Counted from the first letter of the stretch, positions 1 to 5,393 are shown. The stretch: 6,708 nucleotides of DNA from Symbiobacteriaceae bacterium (GCA_027356675.1 DAHVXO010000271.1:1-6708), one strand, 5' to 3'. Notes: generated by a model not told the origin, from the sequence alone. Made by a program: numbers and translations.

Positions 1-567
1 AAGCCAGTCGGCGAGGACCAGGTGCTGATCAAGCGCCTATCCGCGGGTGACGAGGAAGCGCTGGGCACGCTCATGGACCGCTATGGCGGTGCCTTGCTCC
101 ACTTCGCACACCGCCTGACCGGCGACATGCAGCTGGCGGAGGAGATCTGGCAGGACACCATGCTGAAGGCCTGGCAGCAGGCTGCCTCGTTCCGGGTCGA
201 CGGCCATCTCAAGGCCTGGCTCTTCCGAGTCGCCCGCAACAACGCCATCGACCATATGCGCAAGAAGCGGCTGCCAGTCGAGGAGTACACCACCTGCGTC
301 GAGGCCCCGGCGACCACCTTCCGGCCCGAGCGGGAGGCTGAGCGCTCCTGGCTTTCGGCCGAGGTATTCGAAGCGGTGGATGAACTGCCGTCGGCCTACC
401 GTGAAGTCGTGGACCTGCGCTTCTTCCACCAACTCTGCTACCAGGAGATCGCCCAGGTCTTGCACATACCCCTGGGCACGGTGAAGAGCCGCCTAAACTA
501 TGCTGTGCAACGGTTGACCAAGATCCTGCGCGAGCGGGGCATTGATCACAGCTTGGTCGATAACTAA
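1..567 (+). CDS. ECF-type RNA polymerase sigma factor (sigma-70 family), 5' end possibly outside window
   Basis: The product is a small sigma factor that directs RNA polymerase to a dedicated set of promoters. Counting from the GTG at 22, region 2 spans about residues 16-83, including the -10-recognition and core-binding helices (AEEIWQDTMLKAW, then KAWLFRVARNNAIDHMRKKR). Region 4 spans about 116-170, with a helix-turn-helix near 140-162 (YQEIAQVLHIPLGTVKSRL). Regions 1 and 3 are absent, as expected for the ECF group, and 181 residues is a normal length. The frame stays open upstream of GTG 22 to the window edge, reading KPVGEDQ. The only Shine-Dalgarno-like bases (GAGGA, 13-17) lie too close to GTG 22, so the true start may be before base 1. 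The gene ends directly at an intrinsic terminator, so no anti-sigma gene follows in the same transcript. Family assignment is certain; the regulon cannot be told from here. Confidence 0.93.
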   Translation, partial: KPVGEDQVLIKRLSAGDEEALGTLMDRYGGALLHFAHRLTGDMQLAEEIWQDTMLKAWQQAASFRVDGHLKAWLFRVARNNAIDHMRKKRLPVEEYTTCVEAPATTFRPEREAERSWLSAEVFEAVDELPSAYREVVDLRFFHQLCYQEIAQVLHIPLGTVKSRLNYAVQRLTKILRERGIDHSLVDN

Positions 568-570
568 GTC

Positions 571-604
571 CAGCCCTCCCACCGGGGAGGGCTGCACTTT
601 TTTT
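571..604 (+). terminator. Rho-independent terminator after the sigma factor gene
   Basis: A perfect 10-bp stem (CAGCCCTCCC at 571-580 pairing with GGGAGGGCTG at 585-594) closes on a 4-base loop, ACCG. It is followed three bases later by seven T residues (598-604). It starts 3 bases after the sigma factor stop codon and lies upstream of the pgsA promoter, so it separates the two transcription units. Confidence 0.95.
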
Positions 605-625
605 CGGGCGGTGACGAGCAGCCTT

Positions 626-634
626 TGCTATAAT
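626..634 (+). promoter_or_regulatory. Extended -10 promoter of pgsA
   Basis: TGCTATAAT is an exact TGn-extended consensus -10 element (TATAAT at 629-634). No good -35 hexamer is found 16-18 bases upstream, which is typical of extended -10 promoters. Transcription would begin near 641, giving a leader of about 25 bases that contains the AAGGAG ribosome binding site. It lies just after the previous terminator. Confidence 0.8.
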
Positions 635-651
635 GAGCAGAGACGATCGCG

Positions 652-657
652 AAGGAG
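652..657 (+). promoter_or_regulatory. Ribosome binding site deciding the TTG start of pgsA
   Basis: AAGGAG stands 8 bases before the TTG at 666. The upstream in-frame ATG at 633 has no ribosome binding site and overlaps the -10 hexamer, so it should not be in the transcript. TTG 666 is therefore the supported start. Confidence 0.85.
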
Positions 658-665
658 AAGATCCT

Positions 666-1307
666 TTGAACCTCCCGAATCTCATTACGCTTGGCCGCAT
701 CTTCCTGGTGCCCGTGTTTCTCTTTGCCATCCTGACCCGCCTGCCGTACGGCGGACTGCTGGCAGCGGGGGTATTTATCATCGCAGCTGCATCCGATGCC
801 GCAGATGGGTATCTCGCCCGCAAGAACCGAGAAGTGACCCGGCTCGGAAAGTTCCTGGACCCGCTTGCAGACAAGCTCCTGGTCTCGGCCGCACTCATCG
901 CACTGGTGGAGCTGGGGCAACTCACTACCTGGGTTGCCATGATCATCATCGGCCGGGAGATGGCCGTAACGGGCCTGCGGGCCATCGCCGCCGCAGAAGG
1001 CATCGTCATCGCGGCAGGCCCGTGGGGCGAGCTGAAGACCGTCATCCAGATCGTCTTCATCGTCACGACCATTCTGGCTAAATCGCTGCCCGGGGGCCTG
1101 TGGCTCAGTATACTGGCGGGTTGGCTGGTTCTACCGCTTCTCTGGGCGAGCGTGGTCCTGACGCTGTGGTCGGGGATCGATTACGGCTGGAACTACTACA
1201 AAGGCACCGGTCAGGGCAAGCCCCCCCGGCCGCCGCTGCGATTCCGCTGGAAGTTGTCGGTGCGCCGTCGGGCTGCCCGGCCGCGCGAAGGAGGCAGCAA
1301 GGCGTGA
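666..1307 (+). CDS. pgsA: CDP-diacylglycerol--glycerol-3-phosphate 3-phosphatidyltransferase
   Basis: The enzyme transfers a phosphatidyl group from CDP-diacylglycerol to glycerol-3-phosphate in the cytoplasmic membrane, giving phosphatidylglycerophosphate, the committed step to phosphatidylglycerol and cardiolipin. The full CDP-alcohol phosphotransferase signature D-x2-DG-x2-AR-x8-G-x3-D-x3-D is present with metal-binding residues D44, D47, D65 and D69. The N-terminus (NLPNLITLGRI) is typical of PgsA, and several hydrophobic membrane segments follow (about 5-25, 31-43, 72-95, 120-140 and 145-178). With the TTG 666 start the protein has 213 residues, slightly longer than usual because of a strongly basic C-terminal tail (RFRWKLSVRRRAARPR) predicted to be cytosolic. 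The stop overlaps the next gene's GTG by four bases, so it heads a pgsA-prcB-like-thiN operon. Confidence 0.95.
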   Translation: MNLPNLITLGRIFLVPVFLFAILTRLPYGGLLAAGVFIIAAASDAADGYLARKNREVTRLGKFLDPLADKLLVSAALIALVELGQLTTWVAMIIIGREMAVTGLRAIAAAEGIVIAAGPWGELKTVIQIVFIVTTILAKSLPGGLWLSILAGWLVLPLLWASVVLTLWSGIDYGWNYYKGTGQGKPPRPPLRFRWKLSVRRRAARPREGGSKA

Positions 1308-1669
1308 ACTTCCTGTTCATCGGTGATGCCTGTGATTCCGTGGACCTGCCGGGCGAGCTTGCGAGCGCCCGGGTCTCCCTGGCCGGCATCAATTGGGCGC
1401 AAGAGGTGGTCCTGATCGTCGACATGGGGCAGCAGCGCACTGCGGGCTACGGCGTGCAGGTCAGCAGCGTGAACCTGATTGATGCCGACCAGGTCGACCT
1501 GGCATTACACGTCACTAAGCCCGGGCGCGGCATGATGGTCGCCCAAGTGCTGACGCGTCCGTATGCCGTCTGCCGCCTGCCGCGGGTCGGGCTACGACCG
1601 GGCGAGATCACGGTCACGGCGCATGACCAGACCGGGGCTGAAGTTGGCAGGCAGGTGGTTCGGCTGTGA
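1304..1669 (+). CDS. PrcB C-terminal domain-like small protein
   Basis: This 121-residue protein resembles the PrcB_C domain (PF14343), named after a subunit of a Treponema protease complex; its biochemical role is otherwise poorly known. The visible match is the central block: a hydrophobic strand (EVVLIVDMG), the turn motif G-x3-T-x-G-Y (G42 to Y49), a strand with VQVSSV, then LHVTKPGRGMMVAQVLTRPY near residues 68-87. This order of beta strands and the 'P-G-x-M-V-x-Q-x-L-T-x-P-Y' block are typical of the domain. Unlike many relatives there is no signal peptide or lipobox, so it is probably cytosolic. The GTG start at 1304 has a very strong AAGGAGG site (1288-1294) 9 bases upstream and shares GTGA with the pgsA stop. 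It shares GTGA again with the next gene, so tight co-translation is likely. Its role between a lipid enzyme and a thiamine enzyme is unknown. Confidence 0.8.
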   Translation: MNFLFIGDACDSVDLPGELASARVSLAGINWAQEVVLIVDMGQQRTAGYGVQVSSVNLIDADQVDLALHVTKPGRGMMVAQVLTRPYAVCRLPRVGLRPGEITVTAHDQTGAEVGRQVVRL

Positions 1670-2304
1670 GAGCCGTCATCTTCGCCGCAGGCCAGGTGAG
1701 CGACTACGGGCGCATCCGGACCCTCCTGGGGGAGGTCGACCTGATCATCTGCGCGGATGGCGGGGTCCGCCACGCTGTGGCCCTCGACCTGACCCCCGAC
1801 CTGGTCCTGGGCGATTTCGATTCCATCACCCCCGCCCTGCTCCGGGAGGTGGAGGAGCGGGGCATCCCGATCCTGCGGGTCCCCTGGGAAAAGGACCAGA
1901 CCGACACCGAACTCGCCCTGCGGGAGGCGATCGGACGCGGCGCTCAGGAGATGATCCTGGTGGGTGCTTCCGGCGACCGGCTGGACCATACCCTCTCGAA
2001 CGTTCTGCTTCTGCCGGGGATGCCTGCCGGTGTCCAGGTTTCGCTGGTCGATGATAAGAACGTCGTGCGGTTGCTCCGGCCCGGAACCGCCGCCACAGTA
2101 GCGGGGCGCCCGGGGGAGTATCTCTCGCTCCTGCCCCTGACGCCGGAGGCAACGGGCGTGTCCATCACCGGCGTGAAGTGGCCGCTGGCGGATGCGACCC
2201 TGCGGTGGGGCGAGTCGCTAGGGGTCTCAAATCAGTTGGCGGCTCCGGCGGCGACCGTCTCGGTCCGGACGGGGCTTCTGCTGGTCATCTCGGCCCGGGA
2301 CTGA
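1666..2304 (+). CDS. thiN: Thiamine pyrophosphokinase (thiamine diphosphokinase)
   Basis: The enzyme transfers a pyrophosphate group from ATP to thiamine, giving the cofactor thiamine diphosphate in the cytosol. The N-terminal catalytic domain carries the family motifs in order: CADGG (29-33), LGDFDS (48-53), KDQTDTE (76-82) and GDRLDHTLSN (103-112), with the Asp residues that bind Mg-ATP. The C-terminal beta-barrel thiamine-binding domain is also present: YLSLLPL near 146-152, GVKWPL near 165-170 and a GVSNQ turn near 185-189. At 212 residues it has the usual bacterial length. The GTG start overlaps the previous stop (GTGA), with a modest AGGTGG site 7 bases upstream at 1653-1658. In many Bacillota a kinase of this type sits near rpe and rsgA; here it is instead in an operon with pgsA and a PrcB-like gene. 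Confidence 0.95.
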   Translation: MRAVIFAAGQVSDYGRIRTLLGEVDLIICADGGVRHAVALDLTPDLVLGDFDSITPALLREVEERGIPILRVPWEKDQTDTELALREAIGRGAQEMILVGASGDRLDHTLSNVLLLPGMPAGVQVSLVDDKNVVRLLRPGTAATVAGRPGEYLSLLPLTPEATGVSITGVKWPLADATLRWGESLGVSNQLAAPAATVSVRTGLLLVISARD

Positions 2305-2463
2305 CGAACTTGGGCACTCCCTGCACGCTGCATTCAACGACCCCGGGAGCCCGATTCTGCGAGGGGAACCGTCCGTCTTTCGGGGACCGTGGTTCACCTA
2401 CCTGCGCCGGGGTGCGGGGGGACCTGAGCACGGACGCGCGGGTGAGAGATTTGGAGCAGGCGG

Positions 2464-3324
2464 GTGCATAAATTGCGGGTCAGACTCTTGGCATTGGATC
2501 TGGACGGAACGTTGCTGGAGGCCGGTTCCACCCTTTCGGCCGCAAATCGGGAGGCCGTCGCACGGGCGCAGGCGATGGGCCTGCAGGTGGTGCTGGTGAC
2601 CGGGCGCTCCTGGCGGTCGACGCACACGTACTATGAGGCGCTTGGTCTGACCGGCCCGGCCATCTGCTATCTGGGCGCCCTGGTCGTGGCCGATGGCAGC
2701 GGGCGCATCGCCCATTACCGGCCGTTGGTGCAGCCCGCCTGGGAACAGCTGCGCGACTTCGCACTCGCGAACGGGCTGGCCGTCACTGCGGCCGTCGGCG
2801 TTGACCAGGCCGTGGCCGACGGCGACCTGCCGGGCCGCGGGCTGGTTGCGGCGGACATCGCCTGTGCAACGCGCAAAGCGGACGACTTCAGCGATTGGGA
2901 GGGCTGGAACCCCTACACGGAAATCCATTCGGATCTGTCGCCTTGCAAGGCGCCGCCGGTCATGGTCGCGGTGTACGGGGACCAATCGGTGCGCAGCGTG
3001 CTGGCGGAGTTCTCTGCGGGGTTGCCCCAGAGCCAGTTTGACCTGACGGATCGGATCGCCGGGGAGACGGTCTTGCATGTCTGGCACGCCCAGGTGGACA
3101 AGGGGAGGGCCCTGGCCGACTTCTGCAGGGCGCGTGGCATTCGCCCGGGTGAGGTTGCGGCGATCGGGGATGCACCGATGGATATCAGCATGATCAAGTA
3201 CGCGGGTCTGGGCGTGGCCGTGCCGAATGGTCACCCGGCCTTGAAGGCGGCTGCTGGGCTGATCGCCACCCCGAGCGAGGCGATCGATCTGATCCTCAAG
3301 GAGGGGCGGACTTGCGCGGACTGA
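2464..3324 (+). CDS. Cof-type HAD superfamily (HAD-IIB) hydrolase
   Basis: This is a predicted cytosolic phosphatase acting on small phosphorylated molecules, with an Asp nucleophile and Mg2+. Motif I is DLDGT (nucleophile D12, acid/base D14). Motif II is VTGR (T46). Motif III is the lysine in VDKGRAL (K213). Motif IV is GDAPMD (D236, D240), where the usual Asn before the second Asp is Met. The middle of the protein, about residues 85-190, is a C2-type cap, which defines the Cof group and sets specificity. 286 residues is normal for the family. The GTG start has GGAG (2453-2456) 7 bases upstream; a later in-frame TTG at 2473 would be too far from that site. A 159-base gap separates it from thiN, so co-transcription is uncertain. 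The substrate cannot be predicted. Closeness to thiN could hint at a phosphorylated vitamin, but this is only inference. Confidence 0.9.
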   Translation: MHKLRVRLLALDLDGTLLEAGSTLSAANREAVARAQAMGLQVVLVTGRSWRSTHTYYEALGLTGPAICYLGALVVADGSGRIAHYRPLVQPAWEQLRDFALANGLAVTAAVGVDQAVADGDLPGRGLVAADIACATRKADDFSDWEGWNPYTEIHSDLSPCKAPPVMVAVYGDQSVRSVLAEFSAGLPQSQFDLTDRIAGETVLHVWHAQVDKGRALADFCRARGIRPGEVAAIGDAPMDISMIKYAGLGVAVPNGHPALKAAAGLIATPSEAIDLILKEGRTCAD

Positions 3325-3325
3325 G

Positions 3326-3412
3326 GTGTTAGAGGAGCCGGACCGCAACACGCGCCCGGCGCTCGTGGCCCGGCTGGTCGAGCTTTCCCGCGCTTTCCCA
3401 GGTATGGTATGA
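3326..3412 (+). CDS. Possible 28-residue mini-ORF, doubtful
   Basis: A GTG-initiated frame of 28 codons follows the HAD hydrolase stop almost at once. Its codons are mostly G or C in the third position and it could form a short amphipathic helix (PALVARLVELSRAF). A strong Shine-Dalgarno sequence, AAGGAGGGG (3298-3306), lies inside the end of the HAD gene, but it is 19 bases from this GTG. It is well placed for a TTG at 3312, whose frame stops after six codons. Either this is a chance frame or it is the remnant of a gene whose start was lost by a frameshift. No similarity to a known protein is recognised. Confidence 0.2.
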   Translation: MLEEPDRNTRPALVARLVELSRAFPGMV

Positions 3413-3413
3413 T
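3405..3413 (+). promoter_or_regulatory. Extended -10 promoter before the GrdB/PrdB-like gene
   Basis: TGGTATGAT matches the TGn-extended -10 form (TATGAT at 3408-3413, five of six consensus bases). The weak -35 candidate TTCCCG lies 17 bases upstream (3385-3390). Two copies of GCTTTCCC (3382-3389 and 3392-3399) lie immediately upstream. Transcription would begin near 3420, about 33 bases before the GTG start at 3453. Confidence 0.65.
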
Positions 3414-3452
3414 GGGACCCGTAGAGTCAGGGCGAGAGGAGCTGCGCCGGCC

Positions 3453-4172
3453 GTGAGTGGTACCTTCGACTTTGAGCCAATCCACAATGAGTTTGTGCCC
3501 TGGACCCCCTGGCAGACCGCACCGAATCGCGCCAAGGTGGCCCTGGTCTCCATGGGTGGGGTCTACCTCAAGTATGGGCTGCATGAGCCCTATGCCGCCG
3601 ACCTTCCCGGTGGGGATCCGACCTTTCGCGAGTTCCCGGCCGTGGTCGCCACGGCCGATCTGGAGTTGGCCCCCGCTGGATATGACCAGGAGTACGCCCG
3701 TGCCGACCTTAACATCATCTTCCCGCTGCAGCGGCTGCAGGCGCTGGCGGATTCCGGGTACATCGGAGCGTTGGCCCCCTTTGCTTACAGCTTCCTCGGC
3801 CAGGTGAGGGAACCGCTGCGCCTCGTGGCCAACTATGCACCTAGCGTGGCCTACCGCATCAAGCGCATGGGCGCTGATGTGGCTCTGCTCGTCGCGACCG
3901 GAGCGCTGGAGCACCAGACGGCCGCCCTGGTTGCCCGAGCCATTGAATTGGCGGGCACGCCCACCGTCGTGTTTGGGACGCAGCAGGCGGTACTGGTGGC
4001 CGTGGGGACACCCCGGTCTGTGGTCGTGGCGCACCCCCCCGGCGCCCCGCTGGGGAATCCGGGCAACGCCGGCAAGCATCAGTACCTGCTCAGCGAGGTG
4101 CTGGACGCCGCCTGGGAGTTCGAAGGCCCCGGGCTCGTCGCCGAACTGGCCCATTCCTGGGGTGGGCGCTAG
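3453..4172 (+). CDS. GrdB/PrdB-family (glycine/betaine/sarcosine/D-proline reductase-like) protein, no Cys or Sec
   Basis: The 239-residue protein has the layout of the selenoprotein B family used in Stickland reductases. An N-terminal strand and GGVYLK (35-40) come first, then a GDPTFREFP block (54-62) and a YDQEYARADLNIIFPLQRL block (77-95). Next is a GYIGALAPFAYSFLG block (102-116), then a second Rossmann-like half starting at MGADVALLVATGALEHQT (139-156). In reductases of this family the active-site Sec or Cys lies in that second half, in a T-x-x-U/C-type loop before a conserved His-Gln. Here the loop reads T149-G-A-L-E-H-Q155, and the whole protein contains no cysteine. It therefore probably does not perform the reductase chemistry. 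No proline or glycine reductase partner gene is nearby. GTG start: AGAGGAG (3435-3441) lies 11 bases upstream. The gene is followed 20 bases later by a DUF2007 gene, probably in the same operon. Family call is moderately sure; function unknown. Confidence 0.75.
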   Translation: MSGTFDFEPIHNEFVPWTPWQTAPNRAKVALVSMGGVYLKYGLHEPYAADLPGGDPTFREFPAVVATADLELAPAGYDQEYARADLNIIFPLQRLQALADSGYIGALAPFAYSFLGQVREPLRLVANYAPSVAYRIKRMGADVALLVATGALEHQTAALVARAIELAGTPTVVFGTQQAVLVAVGTPRSVVVAHPPGAPLGNPGNAGKHQYLLSEVLDAAWEFEGPGLVAELAHSWGGR

Positions 4173-4176
4173 CGTT

Positions 4177-4185
4177 GGGAGGAGG
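4177..4185 (+). promoter_or_regulatory. Ribosome binding site deciding the start of the DUF2007 gene
   Basis: GGGAGGAGG lies 7 bases before GTG 4193. The earlier in-frame TTG at 4175 overlaps this site and so cannot be the start that it serves. Confidence 0.85.
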
Positions 4186-4192
4186 CATCCCT

Positions 4193-4447
4193 GTGGGTGA
4201 GCGGGCGAACTGGGAAGTGGTGTTCGAGACCGGCGAGCAGGTGGAGGCCGAACTCGTGCGGGGCCTCCTGGCCACCAGCGATATTCCGGTTGTGATGGAG
4301 TACAAGGGCTGGAAGTCCATGCAGACGTTCTTTGGCGCCGGCGCTCCCGGCCAACTGGTGCTCAAGGTCCCACCGGACCATGCTGACCTTGCCCGGGAAC
4401 TGATCGCGTCCAAAGCTGAGTTCACGGATCCCGAGACGACCGAGTAG
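4193..4447 (+). CDS. DUF2007 (putative signal-transducing) domain protein
   Basis: This 84-residue protein consists of a single small alpha/beta domain like DUF2007 (PF09413), which resembles PII-like or ACT-like folds and has no proven biochemical role. Visible family features are the opening strand WEVVFETG (about 7-14), a helix EAELVRGLLATSDIPVV (about 18-34), a loop with Gly residues, a strand QLVLKVPP (about 54-61) and a closing helix HADLARELIA (63-72). There is no signal peptide, membrane segment or cysteine. It follows the GrdB/PrdB-like gene by 20 bases with its own very strong ribosome binding site, and a terminator follows, so the two genes are likely expressed together. Family assignment is by pattern only. 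Confidence 0.8.
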   Translation: MGERANWEVVFETGEQVEAELVRGLLATSDIPVVMEYKGWKSMQTFFGAGAPGQLVLKVPPDHADLARELIASKAEFTDPETTE

Positions 4448-4460
4448 CACTGCATAGCGC

Positions 4461-4500
4461 CGGCCCCCCTGCCAGTACCTGTTGGCGGGGGGGCCGTTTT
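4461..4500 (+). terminator. Rho-independent terminator after the DUF2007 gene
   Basis: A very GC-rich stem of 14 pairs (4461-4474 with 4483-4496, one G-T wobble) closes on an 8-base loop and is followed by TTTT (4497-4500) and a further T-rich stretch (GCGTTT). It ends the plus-strand operon just before the convergent minus-strand gene. Read on the minus strand the stem has no T tract, so it should work mainly in the plus direction. Confidence 0.85.
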
Positions 4501-4509
4501 GCGTTTCAC

Positions 4510-5250
4510 TCAGGCCTTGGTCGGCGCCAGCAAGTCGCTGACGCGATGCCAGAGCATGTTCAAGGAGTCGCGCGCCACCGATTGCTCCAGGATCAGAGCG
4601 GACCGCGTCTGCTCGGCCAGATCGACGACCTGCTTGACGGCGTCCTTCGAAGCGTCCGGCGCCTGCTCCAGCGCCTGCCGGAGGCTGCCGGCAGCGATGC
4701 CGAGCTCATCCTTGGCGAGGCCGCGATTGCCCTCTGCCCAGTGGACCTGGGCCAGGAGAATCTCCCCCTGGGCCTTGACCAGCAGGGTCTTCCACCGGAG
4801 TTCCAACGAGAGCGCCTGGGCGGTCTCCTTACCCTGCTTGGCAACCTGTTCTACCACCGACTTCTCCAGCGTCTTCAGCTTGGCGTCGGTCTCCTCCCGG
4901 CTCTTTTGCAGCTCAAGCCTCAGCGTGTCGATCTCCTTGAGCCGTGCATCCAGCGTGGTGCTGGTCCCGCTTTGGTCCAGGAGGATCCGGGCGGACTCGG
5001 CCGCCTTCTCTACCCGGGTCACCTGCGACTCCAGCAGGTCTTGCCGCTGGCGCAGTTCGTCCCGCAGGGCCTTTACCTGCGCCGTCGTGCCCTGCTGTTC
5101 TTGCCGGATTCGCCACTGGAACACGCCAAAGGCACTCAGGGCACTGATTGCCGCGATCAGGACCAGGTAGGCGACGGCCTTGACCACAAAGCCGACTGCT
5201 GACGCCCGCCGCAGGGATTCCGGCTCTGGCGCTGCAGGTTGGGTTTCCAT
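4510..5250 (-). CDS. Single-pass membrane protein with long coiled coil, function unknown
   Basis: The product has 246 residues. A short N-terminal tail (about 18 residues, with Arg14-Arg15) is followed by one hydrophobic segment, about 19-46. A long heptad-rich, charged coiled coil comes next, about 47-150. The C-terminal part (about 155-246) looks all-helical, with a TPR-like stretch (LLAQVHWAEGN...LAKDELGIAAGSLRQAL). The basic residues before the membrane segment suggest that the tail is inside and the coiled coil outside. This order (tail, one membrane helix, coiled coil, helical repeat domain) recalls HemX-type proteins, but I do not recognise a family. The ATG at 5250 is chosen because GGGAGGT (5261-5267 on the minus strand) lies 10 bases upstream; the longer frame from the GTG at 5289 places that site inside the gene. 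There are no cysteines. It is convergent with the DUF2007 gene and divergent from the transporter operon, so it appears to be a single-gene unit. Confidence 0.85.
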   Translation of the reverse strand: METQPAAPEPESLRRASAVGFVVKAVAYLVLIAAISALSAFGVFQWRIRQEQQGTTAQVKALRDELRQRQDLLESQVTRVEKAAESARILLDQSGTSTTLDARLKEIDTLRLELQKSREETDAKLKTLEKSVVEQVAKQGKETAQALSLELRWKTLLVKAQGEILLAQVHWAEGNRGLAKDELGIAAGSLRQALEQAPDASKDAVKQVVDLAEQTRSALILEQSVARDSLNMLWHRVSDLLAPTKA

Positions 5251-5260
5251 ATCAACCAGG

Positions 5261-5267
5261 ACCTCCC
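5261..5267 (-). promoter_or_regulatory. Ribosome binding site of the coiled-coil membrane protein gene
   Basis: Read on the minus strand this is GGGAGGT, 10 bases before the ATG at 5250. It decides that ATG over the upstream GTG at 5289. Confidence 0.75.
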
Positions 5268-5331
5268 AAGGTATACCGATTTGTTGCACACGACTTGTTT
5301 ATGAGCAGGTAATGTCATATCCCCGGCGAAA

Positions 5332-5368
5332 CTTAGGCAAAAGGCCTGCACTATATAGAGGCACTAAG
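5332..5368 (+). promoter_or_regulatory. Putative promoter/operator region of the transporter operon
   Basis: An AT-rich TATATA (5352-5357) is the best -10 candidate upstream of the binding protein gene, but no clear -35 hexamer sits at the right distance. It is flanked by inverted arms GCCT (5344-5347) with AGGC (5359-5362), and outside these CTTAG (5332-5336) with CTAAG (5364-5368). This would suit binding of a dimeric regulator. The 151-base space between the divergent genes (5251-5401) must also hold the promoter of the minus-strand gene, for which only weak boxes were seen. Confidence 0.35.
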
Positions 5369-5385
5369 GGAAATCGCACATATCG

Positions 5386-5393
5386 AGGAGGGG
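5386..5393 (+). promoter_or_regulatory. Ribosome binding site deciding the ATG start of the binding protein
   Basis: AGGAGGGG lies 8 bases before ATG 5402. The frame is open far upstream to about 5180, but only this ATG gives a proper lipoprotein signal peptide and has a ribosome binding site. Confidence 0.9.

Noticed and set aside
2366..2395. Imperfect hairpin (GAACC/GGTTC and GTCC/GGAC arms) between thiN and the HAD gene
   Set aside because: It contains a bulge and lacks a T run, so it is not a terminator. It matches no riboswitch or T-box sequence I know. The gap 2305-2463 otherwise shows only the ribosome binding site of the HAD gene and no clear promoter.
2178..2471. Plus-strand frame of 97 codons spanning the end of thiN and the gap before the HAD gene
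   Set aside because: It overlaps the thiN coding region in another frame, has no ribosome binding site and yields a low-complexity, unlikely protein.
2398..3351. Long minus-strand frame (317 codons) opposite the HAD hydrolase gene
   Set aside because: The plus strand has all four HAD motifs; the antisense product has no recognisable domain.
3897..3920. Possible selenocysteine (TGA) site in the reductase-like gene
   Set aside because: The active-site loop is coded by ordinary sense codons with no in-frame TGA, so there is no Sec insertion here.
3231..4154. Long minus-strand frame (307 codons) opposite the reductase-like gene
   Set aside because: The plus-strand product has clear family blocks and a ribosome binding site; the antisense frame crosses two unrelated genes.
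4461..4500. The GC-rich stem as a bidirectional terminator also serving the minus-strand gene
   Set aside because: On the minus strand no T tract follows the stem, so only the plus direction is supported.
5270..5277. GGTATACC palindrome upstream of the minus-strand gene
   Set aside because: An 8-base palindrome can easily occur by chance; no second copy or promoter overlap could be shown.
5314..5340. Minus-strand promoter with TTGCCT and TATGAC boxes
   Set aside because: Each box matches only four of six consensus bases and the spacer is only 15 bases, so it is not reported as a feature.
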